Shown piece after piece: positions 43,855 to 52,769 of a DNA stretch of 64,000 bases. The stretch comes from Phycisphaerales bacterium AB-hyl4 (GTDB taxonomy: Bacteria > Planctomycetota > Phycisphaerae > Phycisphaerales > Phycisphaeraceae), in the NCBI GenBank assembly GCA_041821185.1, contig JBGUBD010000004.1:372001-436000 (forward strand), in the 5' to 3' direction. A program made the translations under genes and the position numbers. Numbering within the stretch: position 1 is the stretch's first letter; every line of letters starts with the position of its first letter. Below the pieces are notes generated by a model. It made no database searches, was not told the origin of the DNA, and saw only the letters and a program-made list of their open reading frames with translations.

Positions 43855-44310
43855 TCAAAGCGTGAGCGTGTACGGCGCGTTCACTCCAAGATGCGGCGCG
43901 AGCAACTCGACCGTTTCCACCCGGGTCACCACGGCCTCGAACTGGTAGTGGTGCGGGTCGGTGAGAACATTGACCGCATACGGCCGAGCGAACTCCACCA
44001 GCCGATCGTAGATTGACGCGGGCATGTCGGCCGTGGGCTCGATGCCCGCCTTGCCGTGCAGCGTGACCACATCCTGGTAATTGCGATTGGCAAAGACCCA
44101 GCACACCTCAGGCTGCTGACGGATGTGCTCAACTTTGTGCGTCGCGTGCGCGCTGAGGCTGTAGACCCAACCGAGCCCGTCATCGGCGGGCGCCGCGCCC
44201 ATATAGCGGGCATACGGCCGACCGTCCGGGCCGATCGTCACCATGCAGCCGACGCCGACCTCGTCGATCAACTGGCGAGCGAGGTCCAACATGTCCTGAT
44301 CGCTGGTCAT
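43855..44310 (-). CDS. PNPOx-like flavin-binding split-barrel protein
   Basis: This 151-residue protein resembles the pyridoxamine 5'-phosphate oxidase-like / general stress protein 26 family: DEVGVGCMVTIGPDGRPYAR, VYSLSAHATHKVEHIRQQPE, and VCWVFANRNYQDVVTLHGKA. Such proteins bind FMN or F420; the precise substrate is unknown. The ATG at 44310 follows AAGGAG at 4-5 nt, better than the upstream ATG. It converges on the sigma factor gene with only 9 bp between stops. Confidence 0.8.
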   Translation of the reverse strand: MTSDQDMLDLARQLIDEVGVGCMVTIGPDGRPYARYMGAAPADDGLGWVYSLSAHATHKVEHIRQQPEVCWVFANRNYQDVVTLHGKAGIEPTADMPASIYDRLVEFARPYAVNVLTDPHHYQFEAVVTRVETVELLAPHLGVNAPYTLTL

Positions 44311-44411
44311 TGCTGCTCCTTCCCAAGCATGCGTTCTCACGCCCCACCCGTCACAAGACTATAGCACGCTCGCATCATTCCTTGCCGTGGCGTTGCCACG
44401 AGCGATCACGG

Positions 44412-44417
44412 TATGAT
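44412..44417 (+). promoter_or_regulatory. -10 element of a probable leaderless promoter
   Basis: TATGAT ends 7 bp before the ATG at 44425. The -35 is unclear. Confidence 0.35.
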
Positions 44418-44424
44418 GCCGCGG

Positions 44425-45474
44425 ATGAAGCAGATGCAGACGCTGACGTGGGCCGACGGCCCGATGACACTGGAAGGCGCGGTGTCGGTCGAGCCGATGG
44501 ATGAGGGATGGGTTCGGCCGTGGCGGGTGTTTTATGATCGACTGCGCCTGTACGAATCGGCACTGCTCACACGGGCGTGCTTTGCCGCGGGCATACGGCT
44601 GACGCTGATCAGCGACACGTCGCAACTCGCGGTGCAGGTCCACACGCTGCCCGACCAAAGCCAGACGCCCGACTGCACGTTCGACCTGCTGGTCGACGGC
44701 CAACGCCACGAGCGGCAGCGTCTGTCCGCCAATGATCTCGAACAGCCGCGGACCCTCACCTTCGCTAACCTGCCCGCCGGCTCGCATCACCTGGAGTTGT
44801 ACCTGCCCCAGAGCACGACCGTCTGCCTCGGGCCCGTGCAGATCGACGCCGACGCCACGGCCGACACATGGCGCGACACTCGACCGAGGTGGGTCGTCTA
44901 CGGCTCATCCATCACCCAGTGCTCCGCCGCCGACGGCCCCAGCGAAACCTGGCCCGCCATTGTCGCCAACCGACTTGGCCTGCACCTGACCTGCCTGGGC
45001 TTCGGCGGGCAATGCCACTTCGATCCCATGGTCGGCCGAACCATCGGCCAACTGCCTGCCGACCGCATCAGCCTCTGCCTCGGCATCAACACACATGGCG
45101 GCACTTACAACGAACGTACGTTCCGCGCCGCGGTCATCGGCCTGATTCAACTTATCCGCGATCGCCACCCCGATGTGCCCATGGTCTGCGTGTCGCCCAT
45201 CTGCTCCCCGCCGCGCGAAGACTCCCCGGGCGGCACGGGCATGACCCTCCAGCTCATGCGGACCTGGATCGCCGACGCCGTCGACGCGCTCCGCGCCCAC
45301 GGCGACGACCGCCTCGCCTACGCCGACGGCCTGTCGCTGTTCGGGCCTGAATTTGTTCACCACATGCCCGACGAGTTGCACCCCGACGCCGAGGGTTGCC
45401 GCGTGCTCGCCGAGCAATATCTCGAACAGGTCATGCCCCGGTTCAACGCCGCCGCGGCGACGTCGACGGACTGA
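44425..45474 (+). CDS. SGNH/GDSL-family hydrolase, carbohydrate esterase-like
   Basis: After an N-terminal beta-sandwich of about 150 residues (LTLISDTSQLAVQVHTL, SHHLELYLPQ), the SGNH domain begins with VVYGSSITQCSA (Ser nucleophile). It continues with GFGGQCHFDP (Gly), SLCLGINTHGG (Asn) and ends in DELHPDAEGCRVLAEQY (catalytic Asp-x-x-His). This two-domain form is typical of acetyl-xylan and related carbohydrate esterases. There is no signal peptide, so it may act on imported oligosaccharides. The start at 44425 is chosen over 44413 because TATGAT at 44412 looks like the -10 element. Confidence 0.82.
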   Translation: MKQMQTLTWADGPMTLEGAVSVEPMDEGWVRPWRVFYDRLRLYESALLTRACFAAGIRLTLISDTSQLAVQVHTLPDQSQTPDCTFDLLVDGQRHERQRLSANDLEQPRTLTFANLPAGSHHLELYLPQSTTVCLGPVQIDADATADTWRDTRPRWVVYGSSITQCSAADGPSETWPAIVANRLGLHLTCLGFGGQCHFDPMVGRTIGQLPADRISLCLGINTHGGTYNERTFRAAVIGLIQLIRDRHPDVPMVCVSPICSPPREDSPGGTGMTLQLMRTWIADAVDALRAHGDDRLAYADGLSLFGPEFVHHMPDELHPDAEGCRVLAEQYLEQVMPRFNAAAATSTD

Positions 45475-45506
45475 CATATCGACAATGTGGCCTCATTCCT
45501 CCTCCC

Positions 45507-45555
45507 CATTTAGCCGCGGACCTTGGCCCGCGTGCATTCGGCCTGCGTGCCGAAA
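45507..45555. repeat. Degenerate or half copy of REP family A
   Basis: CATTTAGCCGCGGACCTTGG matches the left end of the 34738 element. The right half (to about 45585) is strongly degenerate. Confidence 0.6.
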
Positions 45556-45696
45556 ACGCCGTGCAAGCACCGCAGCCAAACGCTGCAAGCGTGAAACCGC
45601 ATTGTCGTACACGAAGGTGAGACAGTCCGCTGTCGTGCATCACTGCCGTGGCACAATGTGGTTATAAACCGTAATCACAGGTCGGGCGATGCACCT

Positions 45697-45725
45697 TTGA
45701 GTGTATCCGGGTAACGCGATACAAT
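45697..45725 (+). promoter_or_regulatory. Sigma-70-type promoter, probably leaderless
   Basis: TTGAGT (45697-45702), a 17-bp spacer and TACAAT (45720-45725) lie 8 bp before the ATG at 45734. This is the best -35/-10 pair among the start-proximal promoters of the window. Confidence 0.6.
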
Positions 45726-45733
45726 TCATCAGC

Positions 45734-45967
45734 ATGAAGCACAGGCGTTGGGTGATTCCGTGTTCCGCAACAGTGATGATGGCGGTGATTCTGCTCACCG
45801 GCTGTCAGGATCCGCTGTTCCCCACGGACGCACCACGCACGCCCTATGACCGGTACCGCACTTTACGGGGGGAAGAGCGGCCCATGACCGACGAGATGGC
45901 TCGCGGCACACCCCGTTCCGGTCGGCCTGCCTTGCGGGAGCGATTGCGCCCGCTTGACCAGTATTAA
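45734..45967 (+). CDS. Small putative lipoprotein
   Basis: This 77-residue product has a basic n-region (MKHRRW), a hydrophobic core and the lipobox ILLTGC near residue 24. A short Pro/Arg/Asp-rich, probably disordered tail follows. I recognise no domain. The start is supported by the promoter immediately upstream. It is separate from the amidase gene that follows at 46153. Confidence 0.65.
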   Translation: MKHRRWVIPCSATVMMAVILLTGCQDPLFPTDAPRTPYDRYRTLRGEERPMTDEMARGTPRSGRPALRERLRPLDQY

Positions 45968-46152
45968 CGGATTAATCGGTACAGACCACCAAAGGCTCCA
46001 GGCCACTACGGACAGAAATTCAAAGTTCACAGCAACATTGACCGATGACCAGAAGGTCGTCGGTCCACCGTTTGTGAACAACACCGGCTCGGGCGGACCA
46101 CAGCGACGGCCAACGGTGCACGGAAGCAAACCCTTCGAGAGGGGGAGGCAGC

Positions 46153-46776
46153 TTGGTCCCGAATCAACGAACATTCATCGTGCTCGGCGCACTGATCGTG
46201 GGCATGTCCCTGGCAAGTAGCGTGCTGCTGCTGCTCGAACCCGGACCGATGGCCCCGTTCGCCGGCGTCACGCTGCAGTCCATCGACCGCGGCCCCACGT
46301 CCAGCAACGACCGCCTCTTCGACACCGCCAGCCCCCAGCATGACTGGCAGGCCATCGTCATTCACGACTCCGGCCAGCCGGAGGGCAACGCCCACACACT
46401 CGACCGCCTCCACGACCAGCAGGGCCGAGGCGGCCTCGGCTACCACTTCGTCCTCAACAACGGCCGCGGCGCGGACGACGGCCTCATCGAGCTCGGCTTC
46501 CGCTGGCAGCACCAGTTCGCCGGCGCTTACGTTGAAGGCGAGGACGCCAGCTGGTTCAACCGCAACGGCATCGGCATCTGCCTCGTCGGCGACGCCGACA
46601 ACCAGCGGATGACCCGCGCTCAGCTTCGTGAGCTGGTCTGGCTGGTCCGTCAGCTCCAGCAGGCCCACAACATTCCCCGCGATGCGATTCACATCGACGT
46701 CGGGCAAGCGGCCGGCGACGAGGCGTTCCCCTTCGCCTGGTTCCGCCAGCAGTTGCTCGACATCCCCACGCCCTGA
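46153..46776 (+). CDS. PGRP/amidase_2-like protein (N-acetylmuramoyl-L-alanine amidase fold)
   Basis: A TTG start is supported by a very strong ribosome site (GAGGGGGAGG). The 207-residue protein has an N-terminal membrane anchor or signal (TFIVLGALIVGMSLASSVLL). An amidase_2/PGRP domain follows: AIVIHDSGQPEGNAHTLDRL with the first zinc His, GLGYHFVLNNGRG, GIGICLVGD, and a third His in IPRDAIHIDVGQ. It probably hydrolyses or binds peptidoglycan in the periplasm. The usual final Cys/Asp ligand is not obvious, so activity is uncertain. Confidence 0.8.
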   Translation: MVPNQRTFIVLGALIVGMSLASSVLLLLEPGPMAPFAGVTLQSIDRGPTSSNDRLFDTASPQHDWQAIVIHDSGQPEGNAHTLDRLHDQQGRGGLGYHFVLNNGRGADDGLIELGFRWQHQFAGAYVEGEDASWFNRNGIGICLVGDADNQRMTRAQLRELVWLVRQLQQAHNIPRDAIHIDVGQAAGDEAFPFAWFRQQLLDIPTP

Positions 46777-46953
46777 TCGCTCAGCCGCTCATCCCACCCC
46801 CGTAAGCCCGCAGCCGGACGCTGCGAATCCGTCGTAGCACCTACACAACGCGCTTGACAACATCGGTCACGCGGGTGACGCTTTGGGCAGTATCGGCCCG
46901 CAGTCGGCCGACGGTGTGGCTCGTCAACCGCTTTCTGGTAAGGACCTGCACAT

Positions 46954-48000
46954 ATGGCTGAGGCGTCGGATGGCCGAGTCGCCTGCCCCAACTGTGGCAA
47001 GCAATATCGCTGGAAGCCCGACCTGGCCGGCCGGAAGGTGGTGTGCAAGTGTGGCCAGAAGATGCAGCTGCCCGGCAGCCCCCACGGCCAGATCGAGGCG
47101 ATCGGCCCCCCGCCCGCGCCCGTCGACCCCAACGAAGCAAGCACCTACGACCTCGAATTCACCGAAGAGCCCGGTGCCGGCGATGCTCCCGCCCCCGCCG
47201 CCTCCGCCAGCCGGCCACGCCGACGCAGCAGTTCCGCCAGTTCATCCGGCTCATCCTCCTCCGGTGTCTCGCTGCTGAAATGCCCATCCTGCAATCAGCC
47301 GCTGAAGCCCGGCGCGATTCTCTGCGTCAAATGTGGCTACAACCTCGAGTTAGGCAAGCAGTTACAAACTGACATCGTCGAAGACCCCGACCCTGACGAT
47401 CAGCCCCCCGCCGCATCCAAAGCACCCCCCGAGGCCCCTGCCGACATCGCGGCCATGGGCGGCAACAGTGCCGTCAGCCGGGCGTTGGAAGATCGCGAAG
47501 ACGAGGTTCAGCCCAGCAAGCTTTTCGACCTGTACCTGCCGCTGGGCCTGATCATCCTCGGCCTGCTGACCCGTTTCGCGCAGGCGATGTTCTTCGGCGA
47601 CGATGCCATCGACGGTGCGCTCCAGGCCGCGATCGTCACCGCCATCGACGTCGCGATTTCCATTCCGCTGCTGCTGCTGGCACTGATGGTCTCGGTTTAT
47701 ATTCTGAGCGTAAGCTTCGGCCCGCTCGGCGCGGCACTGTTCAAATTGCTGGCCATCCTGCTCGGCCCCGCAGCGCTGGGCGACATGGTCGCCTACATTA
47801 CTGCGGTCCCCCTGGGCAGCAGCATCGCCGGCGGGTTTGCAGGCTTCCTCTTCGTCGTCGTGTCGATGTGGTTCCTGCTCTCGAAGTTCTTCGACCTCGA
47901 TGGCTCGGACGCGTTCTACGTGTTGATCATCATGTACGTGGTGAACTTCATCGTCACCATCCTCGTCGCCATCTTCGCGTTCGGCATCATCCTCGCCTGA
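46954..48000 (+). CDS. Zinc-ribbon membrane protein of unknown function
   Basis: Two zinc-ribbon-like pairs lie in the N-terminal half: CPNCGKQYRWKPDLAGRKVVCKCG near residue 11 (given here as its CxxC...CxCG pattern), and CPSCNQPL...CVKCGYNLE near 110-130. The linker is Ala/Pro/Ser-rich with RPRRRSSSASSSGS. From about residue 185 there are four or five hydrophobic helices (LGLIILGLLTRFAQAMFF, LLLLALMVSVYILSVSF, others). The design is common among planctomycete proteins of unknown role. It is convergent with leuB. Confidence 0.75.
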   Translation: MAEASDGRVACPNCGKQYRWKPDLAGRKVVCKCGQKMQLPGSPHGQIEAIGPPPAPVDPNEASTYDLEFTEEPGAGDAPAPAASASRPRRRSSSASSSGSSSSGVSLLKCPSCNQPLKPGAILCVKCGYNLELGKQLQTDIVEDPDPDDQPPAASKAPPEAPADIAAMGGNSAVSRALEDREDEVQPSKLFDLYLPLGLIILGLLTRFAQAMFFGDDAIDGALQAAIVTAIDVAISIPLLLLALMVSVYILSVSFGPLGAALFKLLAILLGPAALGDMVAYITAVPLGSSIAGGFAGFLFVVVSMWFLLSKFFDLDGSDAFYVLIIMYVVNFIVTILVAIFAFGIILA

Positions 48001-48024
48001 CGCCAAGGCCGAACCGCCAACGCC

Positions 48025-49113
48025 TCACAACGCGTCGATCACCATCTGCGTGATCTCGTCGGTCGACCACTTCGGCCGATCCAGCCGCTGACCCTCAAAC
48101 TGCGGGCAGACCTTGCGGATGGCCTGCTCAAGCTGCTGGCCCACCTTCGTCGCGGCGGGGTCGTTCTTGATTCGGCCGGTCTCGATCAGCAGCACGCTAA
48201 GCGACAAAATCGTCGCCAAGGGGTTGGCCTTGTTCTGGCCCGCGATGTCCGGCGCTGAGCCGTGCACCGGCTCGAACATACTCGGGGCGACCCCGTCGGG
48301 GTTGAGGTTGCCCGACGCGGCGATGCTCATGCCGCCGGCGATCGCAGCGCCGAGGTCGGTGATGATGTCGCCGAACATGTTGGGCACGACGATCGTGTCG
48401 TATCGCTCGGGGCTGGCGACCATGTACATGCAGCACGCATCGACATGGTGGTACACCCGCTCGATTTCCGGAAAGTCGGCCTTGCCGATCTCTTCAAACG
48501 CGCGAAACCACGTGTCGCCCGCGTAGGTCAGTACGTTCGTCTTGTGCACCAGCGTGAGTTGCCCCGGATACCCCGCCGCCTTCCGCTCGCGGGCGAGGTT
48601 GTAGGCGTATCGCAGGCAACGTTCCACGCCGAAGCGGGTGGTGATCATCTCCTGCGTCGATATTTCCTGGGCCGTGCCCTTCCGCGCGATACCGCCGTTG
48701 CCGCAATAGAGGTCTTCCGTATTTTCGCGGACGCAGACGAAGTCGATATCCTTCGGCCCCTTGCCCGCGAGCGGCGTGGGTACGCCCTCGTACAGCTTCA
48801 CGGGACGAAGGTTGATGTACTGATCCAGTTCGAACCGCAGCTTCAGCAGCAGGCCCTTTTCGAGCACGCCGGGCTTGACGTCGGAGTGGCCCACCGCGCC
48901 GAGGAAGATCGCGTCGTAGTCGCGTAGCGCAGCGACTTCGTCGTCGGAGATGACTTCGCCGGTCTTGAGGTAGCGAGCCCCGCCGTAGTCGAGGTCGGTG
49001 GTGGTGTAGTTGAGGTTATGCGGCCCGGCAGCGGCTTCGAGCACTTTCAGCGCCGAGCCAACGACTTCCGGACCCACACCGTCGCCGGCGATGACCGCGA
49101 GTTTCAATGCCAT
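48025..49113 (-). CDS. leuB: 3-isopropylmalate dehydrogenase
   Basis: The 362-residue beta-decarboxylating dehydrogenase has AVIAGDGVGPEVV and the substrate loop LLLKLRFELDQYINLRPVKL. It also has RENTEDLYCG, VHKTNVLTYAGDTWFRAF, the metal Asp residues in NMFGDIITDLGAAIAGG, and the NAD motif FEPVHGSAPDIAGQNKANP. The LRFELDQYINLRPVKLY region is the actinobacterial/planctomycete LeuB type. It oxidises 3-isopropylmalate to 2-oxoisocaproate in leucine synthesis. No leuACD gene is adjacent. Confidence 0.93.
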   Translation of the reverse strand: MALKLAVIAGDGVGPEVVGSALKVLEAAAGPHNLNYTTTDLDYGGARYLKTGEVISDDEVAALRDYDAIFLGAVGHSDVKPGVLEKGLLLKLRFELDQYINLRPVKLYEGVPTPLAGKGPKDIDFVCVRENTEDLYCGNGGIARKGTAQEISTQEMITTRFGVERCLRYAYNLARERKAAGYPGQLTLVHKTNVLTYAGDTWFRAFEEIGKADFPEIERVYHHVDACCMYMVASPERYDTIVVPNMFGDIITDLGAAIAGGMSIAASGNLNPDGVAPSMFEPVHGSAPDIAGQNKANPLATILSLSVLLIETGRIKNDPAATKVGQQLEQAIRKVCPQFEGQRLDRPKWSTDEITQMVIDAL

Positions 49114-49252
49114 GTCAATCTGTCCTCCGCGCGACCGAGGCGCTTTGATGAGCGTGCAACGTCAAAGCGGCTACATGTAGCACGACCAGCGGAAGACGGC
49201 AAATGCATGCCCCCAGCCCCCAAGCCCCACGCCCCAGCCTCCCCCCTACCCC

Positions 49253-49480
49253 TCACCGCCCGCCGGCCATCGCCAGTCGTGCCGGGGCATACTTCTGCTG
49301 AGCCAACTCCATCGCCCGCTCGAGTTCGCGTTGCTCGATCTCCGCTCGCACGATCGGCGACTCGCCCATCATCGCCTGCACCATCGGCTGCGGGCTCAAC
49401 GACACCACGCCCCCAACGTGCAGCAGTACCGCCAACACCCCCACCATCGCAAACAACGAAATCGTGTCGAGCATCCGCAT
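49253..49480 (-). CDS. Small membrane-anchored protein of unknown function
   Basis: 75 residues: an N-terminal helix (ISLFAMVGVLAVLLHVGGVV) followed by an amphipathic, Glu/Arg-rich helix (RAEIEQRELERAMELAQQ). A ribosome site GGGAG lies 9 nt upstream of the ATG, supporting translation. I recognise no family. It lies between leuB and the peptidase gene, on leuB's strand but upstream of it, so it could be co-transcribed. Confidence 0.55.
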   Translation of the reverse strand: MRMLDTISLFAMVGVLAVLLHVGGVVSLSPQPMVQAMMGESPIVRAEIEQRELERAMELAQQKYAPARLAMAGGR

Positions 49481-49651
49481 AATCGTTCTCCCGTGCTTCG
49501 AGTCAGTAGCTCCTCAGTGCACTGGTGATATCGTCGCCGACTTGCGTCAGCTTCAGCTGCACATCACAACATTGCCCATTCTGGCCGCTTCCACCCACGC
49601 ACAGCCCGGCCAGATTCACCGGCTTAACACCTCGCAACGTCCATCTGCCGT

Positions 49652-49657
49652 TATCAT
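49652..49657 (+). promoter_or_regulatory. -10-like element near a start codon
   Basis: TATCAT ends 6 bp before the ATG at 49664; the -35 is not clear. Confidence 0.3.
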
Positions 49658-49663
49658 CACGAC

Positions 49664-51052
49664 ATGCCACACCCCCCCGCCCTGCCGTTGCGTTGGCTTA
49701 CCCTCCTCGCCGCAGCCTGCACCCTCGCCGCCTGCGCCGGCCCGTCGATCTACCGCCACGCCGACGACGCCACCGCAGAGCAGTTCCAGACCTACGTCGA
49801 TCACCTCGCCCACCCCGACATGGAAGGCCGAGGCGTCGGCTACGCCGGCCTCGACGTCGCACGCGACTACCTCGTCGACTACTACACCACCCTCGGCCTC
49901 GAGCCCGCCTACCGCACGGCCGACGACGGCGAGCTCAGCTACATCCAGCCGTTCTCCATGGCGCACCACCCGCACCTCGACCACGGCGTCGAACGCGACC
50001 ACGACGCCGACGACGTCCCCCACGACCTGCTCCAGACCACCGCCCACAACGTCGCCGGCTACATCCCCGGCCGCGGCGCGCTGGCCGACGAAATCATCGT
50101 CATCGGCGCTCACTACGACCACCTCGGCTACGGCGAAGTCGGCAGCCTCCTCCGACAGGACGATCTACCCGCTCTACACCCCGGCGCGGACGACAACGCC
50201 TCCGGCACAGCCGGCATGATGCTGCTCGCCGAACGCGCCATGCAACGCGCCGCCGACCACCCCGAACACGACCGCCGAACGCTGCTGTTCGTCGGCTTCT
50301 CCGGCGAAGAGTGGGGGCTCATCGGCTCGATGCACATGGTTAATCACCCCGACGAACTCGCTGTCGACTTCGACCAGATCGTCGCCATGATCAACCTCGA
50401 CATGGTCGGCCGACTCGACCGCGAACTCACCGTCTTCGGCCTCGCATCAGGCGACCGCTGGCGGGAGCTGCTCATCACCGCCAACCGCGGCCTGGGCATG
50501 CACCTGATCGACGGCGGCGGCGGCATCGGCATGAGCGATCAGACCAGCTTCTACGTCCACCGCATCCCCGTGCTCCACTTTTTCACCGGCATTCACGAAG
50601 ACTACCACCGCCCCACCGACACCGCCGACCGCATCAACGCCCCCGGCGGCGCGCTGGTCGTTCAGCTCATCGACCGCCTGACCACCCTGCTCGAACGCGA
50701 GCCTGAACGCATGGCGTTCACCGGCACCGGCGACCCTCACGCCGGCATGCGCGACGCCCACGGCCAGCCCATGCAAGGCATCGGCCGGGCACAACTCGGC
50801 GTGATCCCCGACTACACCACCCTCGACGGCGAGCAGGGCGCGGGCATCACCGCAACCATGCCCGACAGCCCCGCTGAGCGAGTCGGCCTCGAACCGGGCG
50901 ACCTGATCAAACAATGGAACGACGAGCCGGTGCACAACGTCCGCACGCTCACCACCCTGCTGCGCGACGCCGAGCCGGGCGATCCCCTCACGCTCATCAT
51001 CGAACGCAACGGCGAAACCCTCACGCTCGAACTCGAACTCGGCGAACGCTGA
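49664..51052 (+). CDS. M28-family metallopeptidase lipoprotein with PDZ domain
   Basis: A signal with lipobox (LAACAG, Cys near 24) suggests an exported lipoprotein. The M28 domain has IVIGAHYDHLGYGE, GADDNASGTAGMMLLAE, FVGFSGEEWGLIGS, MINLDMVGRL and a late His in IHEDYHRPTDTADRIN. These are the five zinc ligands plus the catalytic Glu of aminopeptidase-like enzymes. A PDZ domain closes the 462-residue protein (ATMPDSPAERVGLEPGDLI). It probably trims peptides in the periplasm. The gene is monocistronic. Confidence 0.9.
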   Translation: MPHPPALPLRWLTLLAAACTLAACAGPSIYRHADDATAEQFQTYVDHLAHPDMEGRGVGYAGLDVARDYLVDYYTTLGLEPAYRTADDGELSYIQPFSMAHHPHLDHGVERDHDADDVPHDLLQTTAHNVAGYIPGRGALADEIIVIGAHYDHLGYGEVGSLLRQDDLPALHPGADDNASGTAGMMLLAERAMQRAADHPEHDRRTLLFVGFSGEEWGLIGSMHMVNHPDELAVDFDQIVAMINLDMVGRLDRELTVFGLASGDRWRELLITANRGLGMHLIDGGGGIGMSDQTSFYVHRIPVLHFFTGIHEDYHRPTDTADRINAPGGALVVQLIDRLTTLLEREPERMAFTGTGDPHAGMRDAHGQPMQGIGRAQLGVIPDYTTLDGEQGAGITATMPDSPAERVGLEPGDLIKQWNDEPVHNVRTLTTLLRDAEPGDPLTLIIERNGETLTLELELGER

Positions 51053-51095
51053 TAACCACTGCAGACCCGGGGCGGATGCCAAACGGCATCGCAAG

Positions 51096-51647
51096 TCAAT
51101 CGTCCGCATCATCATCAAGATAAGGCGACCCCGGCGGATGCGGCAGCGGACGCAAGCCCTCCGCATGACGCAACGTCAGCCCCGCCTCCGGATGCGCCGC
51201 CGCCAACGGCTCGAACATCGCGTGCCCACGAGCTTGAAACACCGCCACCGACTCGCCGCCTTCATGCGCCGGCCAGCTCTCGCCCGTATCGAAGTCATAC
51301 AGAAACAGCACCTCGCTCGGCCGATGCTCCACCGCGAAGCCCACCAGCGACTTGTCGTCCATCTCATACCACTGAAACGTCAGCATCGGCGAGCCCGGCG
51401 GCAAGCTGCCGAAAAACGCCGGCTCGGCAATCACCTCGCCGCCCTGCTCCACCTGGTAGTAGTACGCCTGCCGATGGTCGCGCAGCAGCCGACCCATGAT
51501 CCGTACCGTGCGGTCCTCGTCGATTTCGAGCACGCGCAGTTCACCCACGTTCGGCCCCGGCCGTTCGCCGCTGCGCGGGCGCAGAAACGACACGGCCGTG
51601 ATGATCACGAGCAGGAAGATGATGATGCCAATCCAGCGACTGTCCAT
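51096..51647 (-). CDS. Membrane-anchored protein of unknown function
   Basis: 183 residues starting MDSRWIGIIIFLLVIITAVSF, which is a membrane anchor. A soluble domain follows with beta-rich pattern (VRIMGRLLRDHRQAYYYQVEQ, TFQWYEMDDKSLVGFAVEH). I do not recognise a family. The end is Pro/Asp-rich. The start at 51647 is chosen because the longer frame upstream crosses a REP palindrome. Confidence 0.6.
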   Translation of the reverse strand: MDSRWIGIIIFLLVIITAVSFLRPRSGERPGPNVGELRVLEIDEDRTVRIMGRLLRDHRQAYYYQVEQGGEVIAEPAFFGSLPPGSPMLTFQWYEMDDKSLVGFAVEHRPSEVLFLYDFDTGESWPAHEGGESVAVFQARGHAMFEPLAAAHPEAGLTLRHAEGLRPLPHPPGSPYLDDDADD

Positions 51648-51692
51648 GGTTAACCCGACATCATAACCCCCTTTGCAGTTGATGTGGCGACC

Positions 51693-51721
51693 GAAGCGCA
51701 CGGCGTCACGCCGTGGGCTTC
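51693..51721. repeat. REP-like palindrome, family B
   Basis: GAAGCGCACGGCGTCACGCC pairs with GTGGGCTTC in the divergent spacer; the outer 4 bp on both sides match the copies elsewhere. Confidence 0.75.
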
Positions 51722-51827
51722 CTGACGTCATAACATCGCCCACCTTGGCATCTTCCCTAGTCGGAAGTAAGATTTTCACCTGAATCAACTAAGGGATTTT
51801 CTTATTTTTCCGAAAGGGACTTCTGTG

Positions 51828-52769
51828 ATGCAGGCACGCAGCGTGCAGTACGGGCGGGCGGGCGGCATTGAACTTATCGACGTGACCGTCAGCGACCCCG
51901 GCCCCGGCGAGGTACAGGTGCAGGCGCTGGCTTGCGGGATCTGCGCCTGGGACGTGCATGTGTTTCAGCACGGCTTCGCGTGGGACGTCATGCCAGGCCA
52001 CGAGGGGGTCGGGCGGGTGGTTAAGATCGGGCCCGGCGTGACGGGGCTGGCCGAGGGCATGCGGGTCACGGGGCATGGGTTGGGTTTTACGGAGTATGCG
52101 AACCTGCCCGCGGCGCAGCTCCATCCCCTGCCGGTCGGCGGACATGCGGATGAGCACTGGATCGTCGAGCCGGTGTCCTGCGTGGTGACGGGGCTAGACC
52201 ATTGCCAAGCCAAGGCGGGCGAGCGGGTGGCGTTGGTGGGCTGCGGGTTTATGGGGTTGCTGATGTTGCAGGGGCTCGGCCGATCGATGCTGGAGCAGGT
52301 CGTGGCGATCGATCTGGATGCCGGCCGACTGGCGCTGGCCCGGCAGTTCGGCGCGACGGAAACATTCAACGTCAGCGAATCGGACGCCGACGCGGTGGCC
52401 GAGGCGCTCGCCGACCGCGGTTTCGACACGGTCGTCGACACCACCGGCTCGCAGGCGGGGTTGAACCTCGCTTCCCGCCTCGTGCGGCCGGGCGGTCGGC
52501 TGAACCTCTTCGGCTGGAACCACGGCACGGCCAGCTTCCCCGGCGACCTGTGGCATATGAACGGCATCACCGTCGTCAACAGCGCGCCCAACGCCGCGCT
52601 GCGCGATCCGTTTCCCCCCGCGATCCGCCTGATCGAGCGCGGCCTGCTCGACCTCAAGCCGCTGGTGACGCACGTCGTCCCGCTGGATGACTACCCCGAC
52701 CTGCTCGCCACCGCAGCATCGCGGAACGACGGCTACATCAAGGGCGTCGTCCGTCTGCATCACGACTGA
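51828..52769 (+). CDS. Zinc-type MDR alcohol dehydrogenase lacking the structural zinc lobe
   Basis: This 313-residue GroES/Rossmann protein has the catalytic zinc motif CGICAWDVHVFQHG, MPGHEGVGRVVKIG, EPVSCVVTGLD and the NAD fold RVALVGCGFMGLLMLQGLG. The usual lobe with four Cys for structural zinc is absent: VTGHGLGFTEYA follows directly. Short MDRs of this kind act on sugars or polyols. The start is either GTG (51825) or the next ATG; I use the ATG. Its 3' end overlaps the convergent GNAT gene by 32 bp. Confidence 0.85.
   Translation: MQARSVQYGRAGGIELIDVTVSDPGPGEVQVQALACGICAWDVHVFQHGFAWDVMPGHEGVGRVVKIGPGVTGLAEGMRVTGHGLGFTEYANLPAAQLHPLPVGGHADEHWIVEPVSCVVTGLDHCQAKAGERVALVGCGFMGLLMLQGLGRSMLEQVVAIDLDAGRLALARQFGATETFNVSESDADAVAEALADRGFDTVVDTTGSQAGLNLASRLVRPGGRLNLFGWNHGTASFPGDLWHMNGITVVNSAPNAALRDPFPPAIRLIERGLLDLKPLVTHVVPLDDYPDLLATAASRNDGYIKGVVRLHHD

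Noticed and set aside
45954..46220. Plus-strand 88-codon frame between the small lipoprotein and the amidase gene
   Set aside because: No ribosome site, unusual composition, overlaps the strong ribosome site and start of the amidase gene.
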